A model generated the notes under the pieces. The model was not told the DNA's origin. It did no database searches and saw only the letters and a program-made list of their open reading frames with translations. This document shows positions 1 through 5,975 of a stretch of 7,156 nt of DNA, piece by piece. Every line of letters starts with the position of its first letter. Positions within the stretch are counted from its first letter, which is position 1. The stretch covers positions 1 to 7,156 of the forward strand of contig CANGCZ010000080.1 of the NCBI GenBank assembly GCA_947452325.1. The letters are read 5' to 3'. Source of the stretch: Comamonadaceae bacterium. Lineage in GTDB: Bacteria > Pseudomonadota > Gammaproteobacteria > Burkholderiales > Burkholderiaceae_C. Made by a program: the position numbers and the translations under genes.

Positions 1-1
1 C

Positions 2-217
2 GCGCGTTATCATAAGCACGTCGAAGCCAAAGAAGGCGCCGACGAGAAAGCAATGTATTTCGACCATGACTTCGTGCGCGCATTGGAATACGGCATGCCG
101 CCCGCCGGTGGTTGCGGCATAGGCATAGACCGTTTGATGATGCTGCTGACCGACAGCCCCAGCATCCGCGATGTGATTTTGTTCCCGGCGCTGCGCCGCG
201 AATCGTCACAAGCTTAA
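2..217 (+). CDS. lysS: Lysyl-tRNA synthetase, C-terminal fragment (5' end outside window)
   Basis: This is the last 71 codons of a class II lysyl-tRNA synthetase, which charges tRNA-Lys with lysine using ATP in the cytoplasm. The frame is open from position 2 to a TAA at 215-217. The visible part carries class II motif 3, in the form GGCGIGIDRLMMLL, followed by TDSPSIRDVILFPALR, the characteristic LysS ending. The upstream DFVRALEYGMPP also fits LysS closely. The related AspRS and AsnRS endings differ. The C-terminus ends right after the ALRR segment with a short ESSQA tail, as in other Burkholderiales LysS, so the gene looks intact at this end. It converges on vapC, with only 3 nt between the two stop codons and no obvious terminator between them. 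The N-terminal OB-fold and motifs 1 and 2 lie off the left edge. Confidence 0.96.
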   Translation, partial: ARYHKHVEAKEGADEKAMYFDHDFVRALEYGMPPAGGCGIGIDRLMMLLTDSPSIRDVILFPALRRESSQA

Positions 218-220
218 TTT

Positions 221-622
221 CTAGCCAACCCAGTTTTCCAGCTTCAGGTCCGGGTAGTCAGCAAAGTCAGCCAGGTTGTTTGTCACCAAGGTCGCCCCCA
301 ACGCCAAGGCGTGGGCAGCGATCATTTTGTCCAAGGCATCCCGCTTGCGCTCGCGAGTAGCCAAACGCACCGGTCCATAGGTTTGCGCGGCAGCGTTATC
401 AAAAGGCATGGCTGGAACCTCTTGCAAAAATGCGTCCAGTGCATCGCGGTTGCGACGGCGTTGTGAGCCTGAACAGACCACGCCATACTCCAACTCAGCC
501 AAAGTGATGGATGAAATCACCACATCTCCCACATAGCATTGCGCAAACCGTTCGGCCACTTCGGGAGGCTGATGTTTCATCAGGTAAATACAAATGTTTG
601 TGTCCAGCATGTAGCGTGCCAT
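221..622 (-). CDS. vapC: VapC-type PIN-domain toxin ribonuclease
   Basis: This is the toxin of a type II toxin-antitoxin pair, a Mg-dependent PIN-domain RNase of 133 residues, which is normal family length. The first acidic residue is D7 in MLDTN, the second E43 in LAELEYG, and the third D98 in DALDKMIAAHA. The fourth position lies in the TNNLADF segment at 114-120. The LENWV ending is typical of enteric-like VapC proteins. Related VapC toxins of Shigella and Salmonella cut initiator tRNA in the anticodon loop, and the same target is only an inference here. I chose the ATG at 622-620 over the TTG at 628. The vapB stop overlaps this ATG by one base (TGATG), and a GAGG at 633-630 sits 7 nt upstream of it. 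That overlap implies translational coupling to the antitoxin. All expected acidic positions are present, so the toxin looks active. Confidence 0.93.
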   Translation of the reverse strand: MARYMLDTNICIYLMKHQPPEVAERFAQCYVGDVVISSITLAELEYGVVCSGSQRRRNRDALDAFLQEVPAMPFDNAAAQTYGPVRLATRERKRDALDKMIAAHALALGATLVTNNLADFADYPDLKLENWVG

Positions 623-861
623 CACCAAGCCTCGCGCTCTTTTTGATCGTTCAACCCACGACCCTGCGCCATGAAGCCGGGTGAAAACTGCGCCAGCGCC
701 CCAAAAACATCGCCAATGCGCCGCTGCGCGGGGCGTATGCGCAACTCGTCACCCACGCGCTCAATCGTCAACTTCATGTCAGCCACTGGGTACGCCAACT
801 CGGCTGGAATACGAACAGCTTGCGAGTTGCCGTTCATGAATAAACGCGTACTGATTGTCAT
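622..861 (-). CDS. vapB: VapB-type antitoxin with AbrB/SpoVT DNA-binding fold
   Basis: This is the 79-residue antitoxin partner of VapC. The N-terminal half (about 1-45) is a swapped-hairpin AbrB/MazE-like DNA-binding domain, with the hallmark FMNGNSQAVRIP at residues 8-19. The C-terminal tail, with FSPGFMAQGR near residues 58-67, matches the segment by which VapB antitoxins wrap and inhibit the PIN toxin. It probably blocks VapC directly, and in complex with VapC represses its own promoter through the palindrome at 883-906. The frame extends upstream to 909. I chose the ATG at 861-859 because TGAGGG at 874-869 lies 7 nt before it, because the extension would run through the palindrome, and because 79 residues is the usual size. 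The gene order, antitoxin first with the stop overlapping the toxin start, is canonical. Confidence 0.93.
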   Translation of the reverse strand: MTISTRLFMNGNSQAVRIPAELAYPVADMKLTIERVGDELRIRPAQRRIGDVFGALAQFSPGFMAQGRGLNDQKEREAW

Positions 862-882
862 GAGAATGCCCTCAATAGATGC

Positions 883-906
883 ATAAGATGTACATGTACA
901 TCTTAT
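883..906. promoter_or_regulatory. Perfect 24-bp palindrome, probable VapBC operator with overlapping -10
   Basis: Half-site ATAAGATGTACA is followed directly by its exact reverse complement, with the dyad centre between 894 and 895. It ends 21 nt before the vapB ATG and leaves the vapB ribosome-binding site outside. VapB-type antitoxins bind inverted repeats in their own promoter region, so autoregulation is the natural reading. On the - strand a possible extended -10, TG-A-TAAGAT at 908-900, overlaps the left arm, so bound complex would block RNA polymerase. I see no good -35 at the right distance. The palindrome is observed; the operator role is inferred from its position. Confidence 0.75.
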
Positions 907-947
907 CACTCAGGTATCCACCACATCACATCACATCAGTGAAGTGC

Positions 948-991
948 AAAAACACAAACACCTGCCGACCGCGCAAGCGGTGCAGCAGGTG
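948..991 (-). terminator. Rho-independent terminator of the zinc-ribbon gene
   Basis: Reading on the - strand, CACCTGC at 991-985 pairs with GCAGGTG at 965-959. An inner stem ACCGC/GCGGT (981-977 with 972-968) is capped by the 4-nt loop at 976-973, with a small internal loop between the two stems. The hairpin is followed on the - strand by a T-rich run at 958-948 (TTTGTGTTTTT). It begins 23 nt past the stop of the gene at 1015-1269. On the + strand there is no T-tract after the hairpin, so it serves the - strand only. It separates that gene from the vapBC promoter region. Confidence 0.75.
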
Positions 992-1014
992 CTGTGTATG
1001 AATGTTGAGAGGGT

Positions 1015-1269
1015 TTAAGCGGCTTTGGTGTCAGCTGCCGGGGCAGCAGGTGCAGCCGGTTTCGGCGGTTTGCAGTCATGACAGAAAAATGCCAGACTGC
1101 CTGCGAAACGCTGTTGGCTGCCTTGGCGACGGGGTTTGTGCATGCCGCATTTAATGCAAGACATGGTTTCGCCCATTTTGCCCATACCCGCGAAGGGGGA
1201 GCCATTTTCACGACTGGTAAAACGAAGACCACTCTCGTCAACAGAGGTTTTGCCAGATTTGGTTGCCAT
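1015..1269 (-). CDS. Small conserved zinc-ribbon-like protein, function unknown
   Basis: This encodes 84 residues. Two cysteine pairs, C38-x2-C41 (CIKCG) and C63-x2-C66 (CHDC), are spaced like a zinc ribbon, so a single bound Zn is likely. Residues 14-37, which include RFTSRENGSPFAGMGKMGETMS, precede the first pair and look like the conserved part. A basic stretch HKPRRQGSQQR lies between the pairs, and the tail after residue 67 is low-complexity Pro/Ala. There is no signal peptide or membrane segment, so it is probably cytoplasmic. The ATG at 1269 is preceded by AAGGA at 1279-1275 with 5-nt spacing, and a terminator follows the stop. I recall similar proteins annotated only as hypothetical in Burkholderiales, which I have not verified. 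A nucleic-acid or ribosome-associated role would suit a small zinc ribbon, but nothing here proves it. It lies directly downstream of nagZ, possibly with its own promoter. Confidence 0.85.
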   Translation of the reverse strand: MATKSGKTSVDESGLRFTSRENGSPFAGMGKMGETMSCIKCGMHKPRRQGSQQRFAGSLAFFCHDCKPPKPAAPAAPAADTKAA

Positions 1270-1292
1270 GGGATTCCTTATGCTAGACGACA

Positions 1293-1309
1293 GCCCTGTT
1301 GGTCAGGGC
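1293..1309 (-). promoter_or_regulatory. Leader hairpin upstream of the zinc-ribbon gene
   Basis: The 6-bp GC-rich stem GCCCTG/CAGGGC has a 5-nt loop and lies in the 96-nt gap between nagZ and the zinc-ribbon gene. It ends 23 nt before that gene's ATG. It has no T-tract on either strand, so it is not a standard terminator. It may be a 5'-leader structure or an RNA end-protecting stem. The inverted repeat is directly visible; its role is unknown. Confidence 0.35.
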
Positions 1310-1318
1310 AAGTCAGCT

Positions 1319-1324
1319 ATTTTA
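1319..1324 (-). promoter_or_regulatory. Possible -10 box for the zinc-ribbon gene
   Basis: TAAAAT on the - strand matches the sigma-70 -10 consensus at five of six positions and lies 49 nt before the ATG. No convincing -35 is present 16-18 nt upstream and there is no TG extension. A start from this box would place the hairpin at 1293-1309 close to the 5' end of the transcript. The gene may instead be read through from the nagZ operon. Confidence 0.3.
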
Positions 1325-1365
1325 ACCGCTTATGGGCAGCGAGGACCGCCTGTCCCGGCAAAAGA

Positions 1366-2469
1366 TCAAGGCAGCAAAGCCAAAGCCTGTAAATACGGGG
1401 CTTGGCGCATCAATGAGTCCCAATCCAGCGCGGGCATGGAAGGCAGCAAAGCGCGACGGCGGGCTTCGCTGGCAACGGATAAACGCCATTCACCGGCTTT
1501 TTCTGCCCGCTGCAAACCATCGAGCAACTGGTCTACCGCCTGGCCGCCGCCCTCGCTGTCAGCCGTGCTTTGGTTGCAAAGCAGCACCAAATCACAGCCT
1601 GCGTTCAATGCGGTGACTGCCGCTTGGGTGTAGCTGACTTGCTTGCCGTCAATCAATCGTGCGCCCGCCATGGACAAGTCATCGCTGAACACTGCGCCCT
1701 GAAAACCGAGTTGCTGGCGCAAGATGTCTTGCAACCAGCGCTTGGAAAACCCGGCAGGACGGCTGTCCACCTTGGGATAAATCACGTGGGCAGGCATGAC
1801 GCTGTTCAAACTGCTGTTGAGCCAACCGTAGGGCAAAGCATCGTCGCTGAGTATGTTTTTCAGGCTGCGTTTGTCCACCGGTATGTCCGTGTGCGAATCG
1901 GCTTTGACAAAACCATGCCCGGGAAAATGCTTGCCGCAGTTGGCCATACCGGCTTGCAACAAACCCTGCATCAGGCTTTTAGCGAGCAAACTGACCATGC
2001 GCGGGTCGCGTGCGAATGCCCGGTCGCCGATGACGCCGCTGCTGCCGAAGTCCAGGTCCAGCACCGGTGTGAAACTCATGTCCACACCGCAGGCTCTTAA
2101 CTCGGCGGCGAGCACATAACCGCAAGCCGTGGCCGCGTTGGTCGCGTGCATGGCGCCGCTGCCGGGCAGGCCTGCATCGTCTTGCATCCACAGCTCGCCC
2201 AAGGCGCGCATGGGTGGCAAATGTGTGAAACCGTCTGTGCGAAACCGCTGCACACGCCCGCCTTCGTGGTCCACCAAAATCAATAAATCAGGGCGTACCG
2301 ATTTGATGTCGACGCACAGCGCGGTCAATTGCGCGCGGTCCACCCAGTTGCGCCCGAACAAAATCATGCCGCCGGTCAGCGGGTGTGCAAGGCGACGGCG
2401 ATCGGTGTCGGTCAATGCCGTGCCCGCGATATCCAAAATCAAAGGTGCGTGTGTGTGTGAATGAATCAT
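1366..2469 (-). CDS. nagZ: Beta-N-acetylhexosaminidase NagZ (glycoside hydrolase family 3)
   Basis: NagZ is a cytoplasmic enzyme of peptidoglycan recycling. It removes the terminal N-acetylglucosamine from GlcNAc-1,6-anhydroMurNAc peptides, and the products feed recycling and, in some species, signal AmpC beta-lactamase induction. The 367 residues form the GH3 barrel. Visible markers are LVDHEGGRVQRF at 65-76, the signature KHFPGHG at 180-186 with DSH at 191-193 (the mobile loop with the His-Asp pair), MPAHVIYP at 225-232 and the nucleophile region FSDDLSM at 261-267. It is slightly longer than the E. coli enzyme of about 341 residues, partly through an extra stretch around 94-112. The ATG at 2469-2467 overlaps the acpS stop by 4 nt (ATGA), so it is coupled to acpS and is the last gene of the operon. 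All key motifs are present. Confidence 0.95.
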   Translation of the reverse strand: MIHSHTHAPLILDIAGTALTDTDRRRLAHPLTGGMILFGRNWVDRAQLTALCVDIKSVRPDLLILVDHEGGRVQRFRTDGFTHLPPMRALGELWMQDDAGLPGSGAMHATNAATACGYVLAAELRACGVDMSFTPVLDLDFGSSGVIGDRAFARDPRMVSLLAKSLMQGLLQAGMANCGKHFPGHGFVKADSHTDIPVDKRSLKNILSDDALPYGWLNSSLNSVMPAHVIYPKVDSRPAGFSKRWLQDILRQQLGFQGAVFSDDLSMAGARLIDGKQVSYTQAAVTALNAGCDLVLLCNQSTADSEGGGQAVDQLLDGLQRAEKAGEWRLSVASEARRRALLPSMPALDWDSLMRQAPYLQALALLP

Positions 2470-2870
2470 GGTTCTGCTTGCTCAACAATGACATAACTGG
2501 TGGCGTAGTCGCTTTCATCGCTGAGCGACACATGGGCGCTCAGTCGTTGTTGATCGCACCACTCTTTAAGTACGCCGTGCAACACGATGATCGGCTGACC
2601 GCCGGGTTTGCGCCCGACTTCGCAAAGCCGCCAAGTCATGGGCATGCGCATGCCCAAACCGATGGCTTTGCTGAACGCTTCTTTCACCGAAAAACGCGTT
2701 GCCAAATAGCGAACGCCCCGGTCCGGCCAGCGCTTACTGCGGGCATGGAAGGTGTCCATCTCCGCAGGGCTGAGTATCTTTAAAGCAAAGCGCTCACCGT
2801 TTTTTTCCCAGGCAGCGCGTATGCGTCTGATATCGCAAATATCAGTGCCTATGCCGTAAATACGGCTCAT
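2466..2870 (-). CDS. acpS: Holo-[acyl-carrier-protein] synthase AcpS
   Basis: AcpS transfers the 4'-phosphopantetheine arm from coenzyme A to a serine of acyl carrier protein, which activates it for fatty-acid synthesis in the cytoplasm. The 134 residues are close to the usual 120-130. The Mg-binding D10 lies in GIGTDI at 6-11, and the second Mg ligand E64 lies in the signature RFSVKEAFSKAIG at 59-71. The C-terminal strand pair carries HVSLSDESDYATSYVIVE at 113-130. The ATG at 2870-2868 overlaps the pdxJ stop by 4 nt, and its own TGA overlaps the nagZ start by 4 nt. No strong ribosome-binding site precedes it, which agrees with coupling to pdxJ. The pdxJ-acpS pairing is conserved across many proteobacteria. 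Confidence 0.96.
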   Translation of the reverse strand: MSRIYGIGTDICDIRRIRAAWEKNGERFALKILSPAEMDTFHARSKRWPDRGVRYLATRFSVKEAFSKAIGLGMRMPMTWRLCEVGRKPGGQPIIVLHGVLKEWCDQQRLSAHVSLSDESDYATSYVIVEQAEP

Positions 2871-3601
2871 GGTTTCAAGCAGTCCAAATACGCTTGCACC
2901 GTGGCGGTGTAACCCATCTCCAAAGCGTCGCCCATGAGCGCATGACCGATAGACACTTCTTTCACATCAGCCACGCCTTTCACAAAATCGCGCAAGTTCA
3001 GCAAATTCAAATCGTGTCCGGCGTTGACCTCTAGGCCTGCATGTTGCGCTGCAGTTGCGGCTGCGCTGAACATGTGCAACACACTGGCGTGCATGGGCGT
3101 GCCGTGCGCCTGCGCGTAAGGCTCGGTGTACAACTCGACACGGTCGGCACCCACTTCTGCCGCCGCACCCATCGCACGTGCGTCTGCATCCATGAACAAA
3201 CTGACGCGTGCACCCAGGTCTTTGGCCTCGGCGATCACGTCTTTCAGTTTGTCGGCGTCTTGTGGAAAACGCCAACCGTGGTCTGAGGTGAACTGGTTTT
3301 CACCGTCGGGCACGAACGTGACTTGTTGCGGCCGCACCTGACGCACCAAGTCCATCAGGTTGTGAAACGGGTTGCCTTCAATGTTGAATTCACGGCCCGG
3401 CCAGTCTTTGAGCAGCGCGGCCAAATCATGCACATCGCCGGGGCGGATATGCCGTTGGTCAGGACGCGGATGCACCGTGATGCCATGTGCGCCGGCTTGC
3501 AAACACAGCGTGGCTGCGCGTGTGACGCTGGGTATACCCAAGTGACGGGTGTTGCGCAACAGCGCGACTTTGTTGAGATTGACTGAAAGATGTGTACTCA
3601 T
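2867..3601 (-). CDS. pdxJ: Pyridoxine 5'-phosphate synthase PdxJ
   Basis: PdxJ condenses 1-deoxyxylulose 5-phosphate with 3-amino-1-hydroxyacetone phosphate to form pyridoxine 5'-phosphate, the ring-closing step of DXP-dependent vitamin B6 synthesis. The protein has 244 residues, matching the family. Visible features are SVNLNKVALLRNTRH at 6-20, the phosphate/active-site segment ITVHPRPDQRHIR at 41-53 with H44, the FNIEGNP segment at 72-78 with a nearby acidic residue, VSLFMDAD at 133-140, ELYTEPYA at 156-163 and VNAGHDLN at 192-199 with H196. The frame runs open upstream to 3784, but homology begins at MSTHLSVN. Its ATG at 3601-3599 overlaps the recO stop by 4 nt, so I chose that start. The VHPRPD...RHIR and FNIEG wording is nearer the Bacteroidetes form than E. 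coli PdxJ, which reads VHLREDRRHI. Confidence 0.95.
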   Translation of the reverse strand: MSTHLSVNLNKVALLRNTRHLGIPSVTRAATLCLQAGAHGITVHPRPDQRHIRPGDVHDLAALLKDWPGREFNIEGNPFHNLMDLVRQVRPQQVTFVPDGENQFTSDHGWRFPQDADKLKDVIAEAKDLGARVSLFMDADARAMGAAAEVGADRVELYTEPYAQAHGTPMHASVLHMFSAAATAAQHAGLEVNAGHDLNLLNLRDFVKGVADVKEVSIGHALMGDALEMGYTATVQAYLDCLKP

Positions 3602-4347
3602 AGGGCTTGCAATTCCATCATCACTTGGCGGGTGCGCAAGCTGTTGACACCGCAATGGTAGTGCAACACATTGCGCAATTGGGTTTGCAACGAGGCGCGG
3701 TCTTCGCCCGGCCATTCGGCACAGACCCGCAGCAAGGCGGTCAAGCCGTCGGCGTCGGCCATCGCAGCATGCAATTGCAACCATTGCCCACCGCTTAAAG
3801 AAGGCGCTTGCTGACTGGCGCGCAAACCGGCTTCGGCCAACAAGACATAGTTTTTATCGGCTTGAACCGGTTGCAGCGTCAGGGTTTGCTGCGACAAGTC
3901 CGGTAAAAACCCGATGTCCTGTAAGAGCAGCAACTCAAAGGCGCGCAGCAAAGGGGCGGTGGTATTGTCCAAGCCGCTAGACAAAACTTTGACGGTCTGG
4001 CGGTAAATCTCGAACAGGCCGGCATGCGGGTCGTCACGCGCGAGCAAGCGCATCAACAACTCGTTGAGGTAGTAACCTGACAACAAAGCGTCTCCGGTGG
4101 GCATGACATGGCCGCCTGCCCATTCGGCGGATTTCAAAGTGCGTATTTCACCTTCGCCGCCAAAGTTCAGCAGTATGGGTTGCAGCGGTAACAGCACGGC
4201 GCGCAGTTGCGAGGTCGGACGTTTAGCGCCTTTGGCCACCAGCGCTACGCGACCCAAATGGCGCGTGAAGACTTCCAGAATCAGACTGGATTCGCTCCAG
4301 TCGTAATGGTGAAGCACGAACCCGGGTTCGTCCAACACGCGTTGCAT
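3598..4347 (-). CDS. recO: DNA repair protein RecO
   Basis: RecO acts with RecR, and often RecF, to displace SSB and load RecA at single-stranded gaps. From the ATG at 4347 it has 249 residues, a normal length. The N-terminal OB-fold is recognisable from GFVLHHYDWSESSLILEVFT (about residues 9-28) and GRVALVAKGAKRPTSQL (32-48). The helical middle contains LLSGYYLNELLMRLLARDDPH, and the C-terminal helix has the NVLHYHCGVNSLRTRQVM segment seen in RecO. The zinc-finger cysteines of some RecO proteins are absent, as is common in proteobacteria. The frame can also start at a TTG at 4368, overlapping era by 14 nt. I prefer the ATG 7 nt past the era stop because it starts close to the conserved N-terminus. 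Neither has a strong ribosome-binding site. The stop overlaps the pdxJ ATG by 4 nt. Confidence 0.93.
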   Translation of the reverse strand: MQRVLDEPGFVLHHYDWSESSLILEVFTRHLGRVALVAKGAKRPTSQLRAVLLPLQPILLNFGGEGEIRTLKSAEWAGGHVMPTGDALLSGYYLNELLMRLLARDDPHAGLFEIYRQTVKVLSSGLDNTTAPLLRAFELLLLQDIGFLPDLSQQTLTLQPVQADKNYVLLAEAGLRASQQAPSLSGGQWLQLHAAMADADGLTALLRVCAEWPGEDRASLQTQLRNVLHYHCGVNSLRTRQVMMELQAL

Positions 4348-4354
4348 GCTGCTT

Positions 4355-5278
4355 TTATTCGTAGCCAAAGCTGCGCACCCGCGCTTCGTCGTCGGCCCAA
4401 CCGGAACGCACCTTCACCCACAACTCTAAAAACACTTTGGCGTCCATCAGCTTTTCCAACTCCTGGCGCGCGAGTGTGCCGATTTGTTTCAAACGCTCAC
4501 CGCCTTCACCGATGACCATGGCTTTGTGACCATCGCGCTCGACAATGATGGTGGCGGCCACGCGCACCATGCGCGACACGGTCTTGCCCGGCTCTTCGGT
4601 GAACTTGTCAATCACCACCGTGGAGGTGTAAGGCAGTTCGTCGCCGGTCAAGCGAAACAGTTTTTCACGGATCATTTCACTGACCAGAAATTTTTCACTG
4701 CGGTCGGTCAACTCGTCCTCGGTGTACCACCAGGCCTGCTCAGGCAAATATTTTTCGCATTGCACCAGCAGGCGTTGAATGTCTTTGGCATTTTTCGCTG
4801 ACATGGGCATCAACTCGGCGAACCCGTGCTTTTCTTGCATCTCCTGCAACCATTGCGCAATTTCATGGCGCTGATGCACTTTGTCCAATTTGTTGGCAAT
4901 CAAAATACAGGGAATGTTTTTGCTGAGCAAGTTCAGCACTTTGGCATCTGCCTCTGCAAAACTGCCGGCATTGACCACGAACAACACCAAGTCCACATCT
5001 CCGACAGCGCCGAGCACGGTTTTGTTCAGCGAGCGATTCAAAGCGTTCGCGTGCGCCGTCTGAAAACCCGGTGTATCGACAAAGATGAACTGCGTGTTCT
5101 CGGCATTGTGTATGCCGGTGATGCGGTGGCGCGTGGTCTGCGCTTTGCGCGAGGTGATGCTGATTTTCTGGCCGACCAAAGCGTTCAACAAAGTGGATTT
5201 GCCGACGTTCGGTTTACCAACGATGGCAACCGTACCGCAGCGTTGCGGTTTGGCATTTGTATCAGTGGTGTCTGTCAT
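4355..5278 (-). CDS. era: GTPase Era, 30S ribosome assembly factor
   Basis: Era is an essential GTPase that binds the 3' end of 16S rRNA during late 30S assembly. The 307 residues include the GTPase domain (about 14-180) and a C-terminal KH domain (about 205-300). GTPase motifs in order are G1 GKPNVGKST at 21-29, G2 around T48-T49, G3 DTPG at 68-71, G4 NKLD at 129-132 and G5 SAK at 160-162. The KH domain carries GEGGERLKQIG at 257-267, the usual GxxG RNA-binding loop. All motifs are intact. The ATG at 5278-5276 overlaps the rnc stop by 4 nt. Unlike its neighbours it has a strong Shine-Dalgarno, AAGGAG, inside the last rnc codons about 8 nt upstream. Era can therefore recruit ribosomes independently and may be made at a higher rate. 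Confidence 0.97.
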   Translation of the reverse strand: MTDTTDTNAKPQRCGTVAIVGKPNVGKSTLLNALVGQKISITSRKAQTTRHRITGIHNAENTQFIFVDTPGFQTAHANALNRSLNKTVLGAVGDVDLVLFVVNAGSFAEADAKVLNLLSKNIPCILIANKLDKVHQRHEIAQWLQEMQEKHGFAELMPMSAKNAKDIQRLLVQCEKYLPEQAWWYTEDELTDRSEKFLVSEMIREKLFRLTGDELPYTSTVVIDKFTEEPGKTVSRMVRVAATIIVERDGHKAMVIGEGGERLKQIGTLARQELEKLMDAKVFLELWVKVRSGWADDEARVRSFGYE

Positions 5279-5973
5279 TGCGGGTGCTCCTTAAGCCATT
5301 GGAGCATGGCGAGTGCAGCGGCTTGTTCACCGCTGCGGCGTGAACTGCCGATGCCGCGTTGCGACTGCTTGAGTTCAGTGACTTCGCATTCGACGTCAAA
5401 GGTTTGCTGGTGCGCGGCACCCGTGGTACCAACCACTCTGTAGACGGGCAATTGCCAGCGTCGTGCCTGCAGCCATTCCTGCAATTCGGTTTTCGGGTCT
5501 TTGGCTGCGGCAGTCATGGTGGGGGACACGTCGACTTTTTCAAACAAGCGCTGTACCAGCGTCTGAGCTTTTTCGTAGCCCGCGTCCAGATAAACAGCGC
5601 CTATCACCGCCTCTAAGGCGTCCGCCAGGATGGAAGGCCGGTGCTGGCCGCCGGAACGCATCTCACCCTCGCCCAGTCTGACCATGCCGGTCAATCCCAA
5701 GTCCATGGCCAATTTGTGCAAGGTGTCTTGTTTGACCAGGTTGGCGCGCACCCGGGACAAATCGCCTTCAGGCTGATCATGCAAAGCGCTGTAAAGCATG
5801 CCGGAAACCGCCAGATTCAATACCGAGTCACCTAAAAATTCCAGGCGCTCGTTATGCGGACTGCCGAAACTGCGGTGGGTCAGTGCCAGCGACAACAAGC
5901 TCGAATTTGCAAATCGGTGTTGCAAGCGGGCTTGCAGTGCCTCGTGGTTTTTCGCTTCTGGCACCTGACTCAT
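5275..5973 (-). CDS. rnc: Ribonuclease III
   Basis: RNase III cleaves double-stranded RNA, releasing 16S and 23S precursors from the rRNA transcript and processing some mRNAs. The 232 residues are typical. The N-terminal nuclease domain (about 8-155) has the signature HNERLEFLGDSVL at 40-52. Metal and catalytic acids are E42, E45, D49, D118 and E121, a constant offset of 4 from E. coli E38, E41, D45, D114 and E117. The C-terminal double-stranded-RNA-binding domain starts near DPKTELQEWLQ (159-169) and ends with GSSRRSGEQAAALAML (209-224). The ATG at 5973-5971 lies only 2 nt after the lepB stop, with no clear ribosome-binding site, so coupling to lepB is likely. There is no room for the long E. 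coli-type leader through which RNase III represses itself. Confidence 0.97.
   Translation of the reverse strand: MSQVPEAKNHEALQARLQHRFANSSLLSLALTHRSFGSPHNERLEFLGDSVLNLAVSGMLYSALHDQPEGDLSRVRANLVKQDTLHKLAMDLGLTGMVRLGEGEMRSGGQHRPSILADALEAVIGAVYLDAGYEKAQTLVQRLFEKVDVSPTMTAAAKDPKTELQEWLQARRWQLPVYRVVGTTGAAHQQTFDVECEVTELKQSQRGIGSSRRSGEQAAALAMLQWLKEHPQ
5283..5292 (-). promoter_or_regulatory. Strong Shine-Dalgarno for era inside rnc
   Basis: On the - strand AAGGAG lies within the last codons of rnc, about 8 nt before the era ATG. It is the strongest ribosome-binding site seen among the internal operon junctions and supports the start at 5278. Because era also overlaps the rnc stop, both direct initiation and termination-reinitiation are possible. 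Confidence 0.6.
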
Positions 5974-5975
5974 GT

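Noticed and set aside
186..198. CGGCG/CGCCG hairpin near the lysS end as a bidirectional terminator
   Set aside because: It encodes the conserved PALR segment of LysS, the stem is only 5 bp and no T-tract follows on either strand.
862..909. N-terminal extension of vapB to 909
   Set aside because: It reads through the perfect palindrome, adds residues not typical of VapB and ignores the good ribosome-binding site before 861.
936..1241. 101-codon - strand open frame overlapping the zinc-ribbon gene
   Set aside because: It crosses the terminator hairpin and has no ribosome-binding evidence. The frame at 1015-1269 has the start signal, the CxxC pairs and correct placement before the terminator.
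1334..1356. Inverted repeat after nagZ as an operon terminator
   Set aside because: The pairing is interrupted by bulges and no T-tract follows on the - strand, so I do not call it a terminator.
1570..2100. 176-codon + strand open frame opposite nagZ
   Set aside because: It is antisense to a fully convincing nagZ, and its composition is that expected of an antisense shadow in GC-rich DNA.
3602..3784. N-terminal extension of pdxJ by 61 residues
   Set aside because: It lies wholly inside recO in another frame, is arginine-rich without family similarity, and the ATG at 3601 makes the expected ATGA overlap.
4826..5443. 205-codon + strand open frame opposite era and rnc
   Set aside because: It spans the antisense of two essential genes with intact motifs and resembles no family I recognise.
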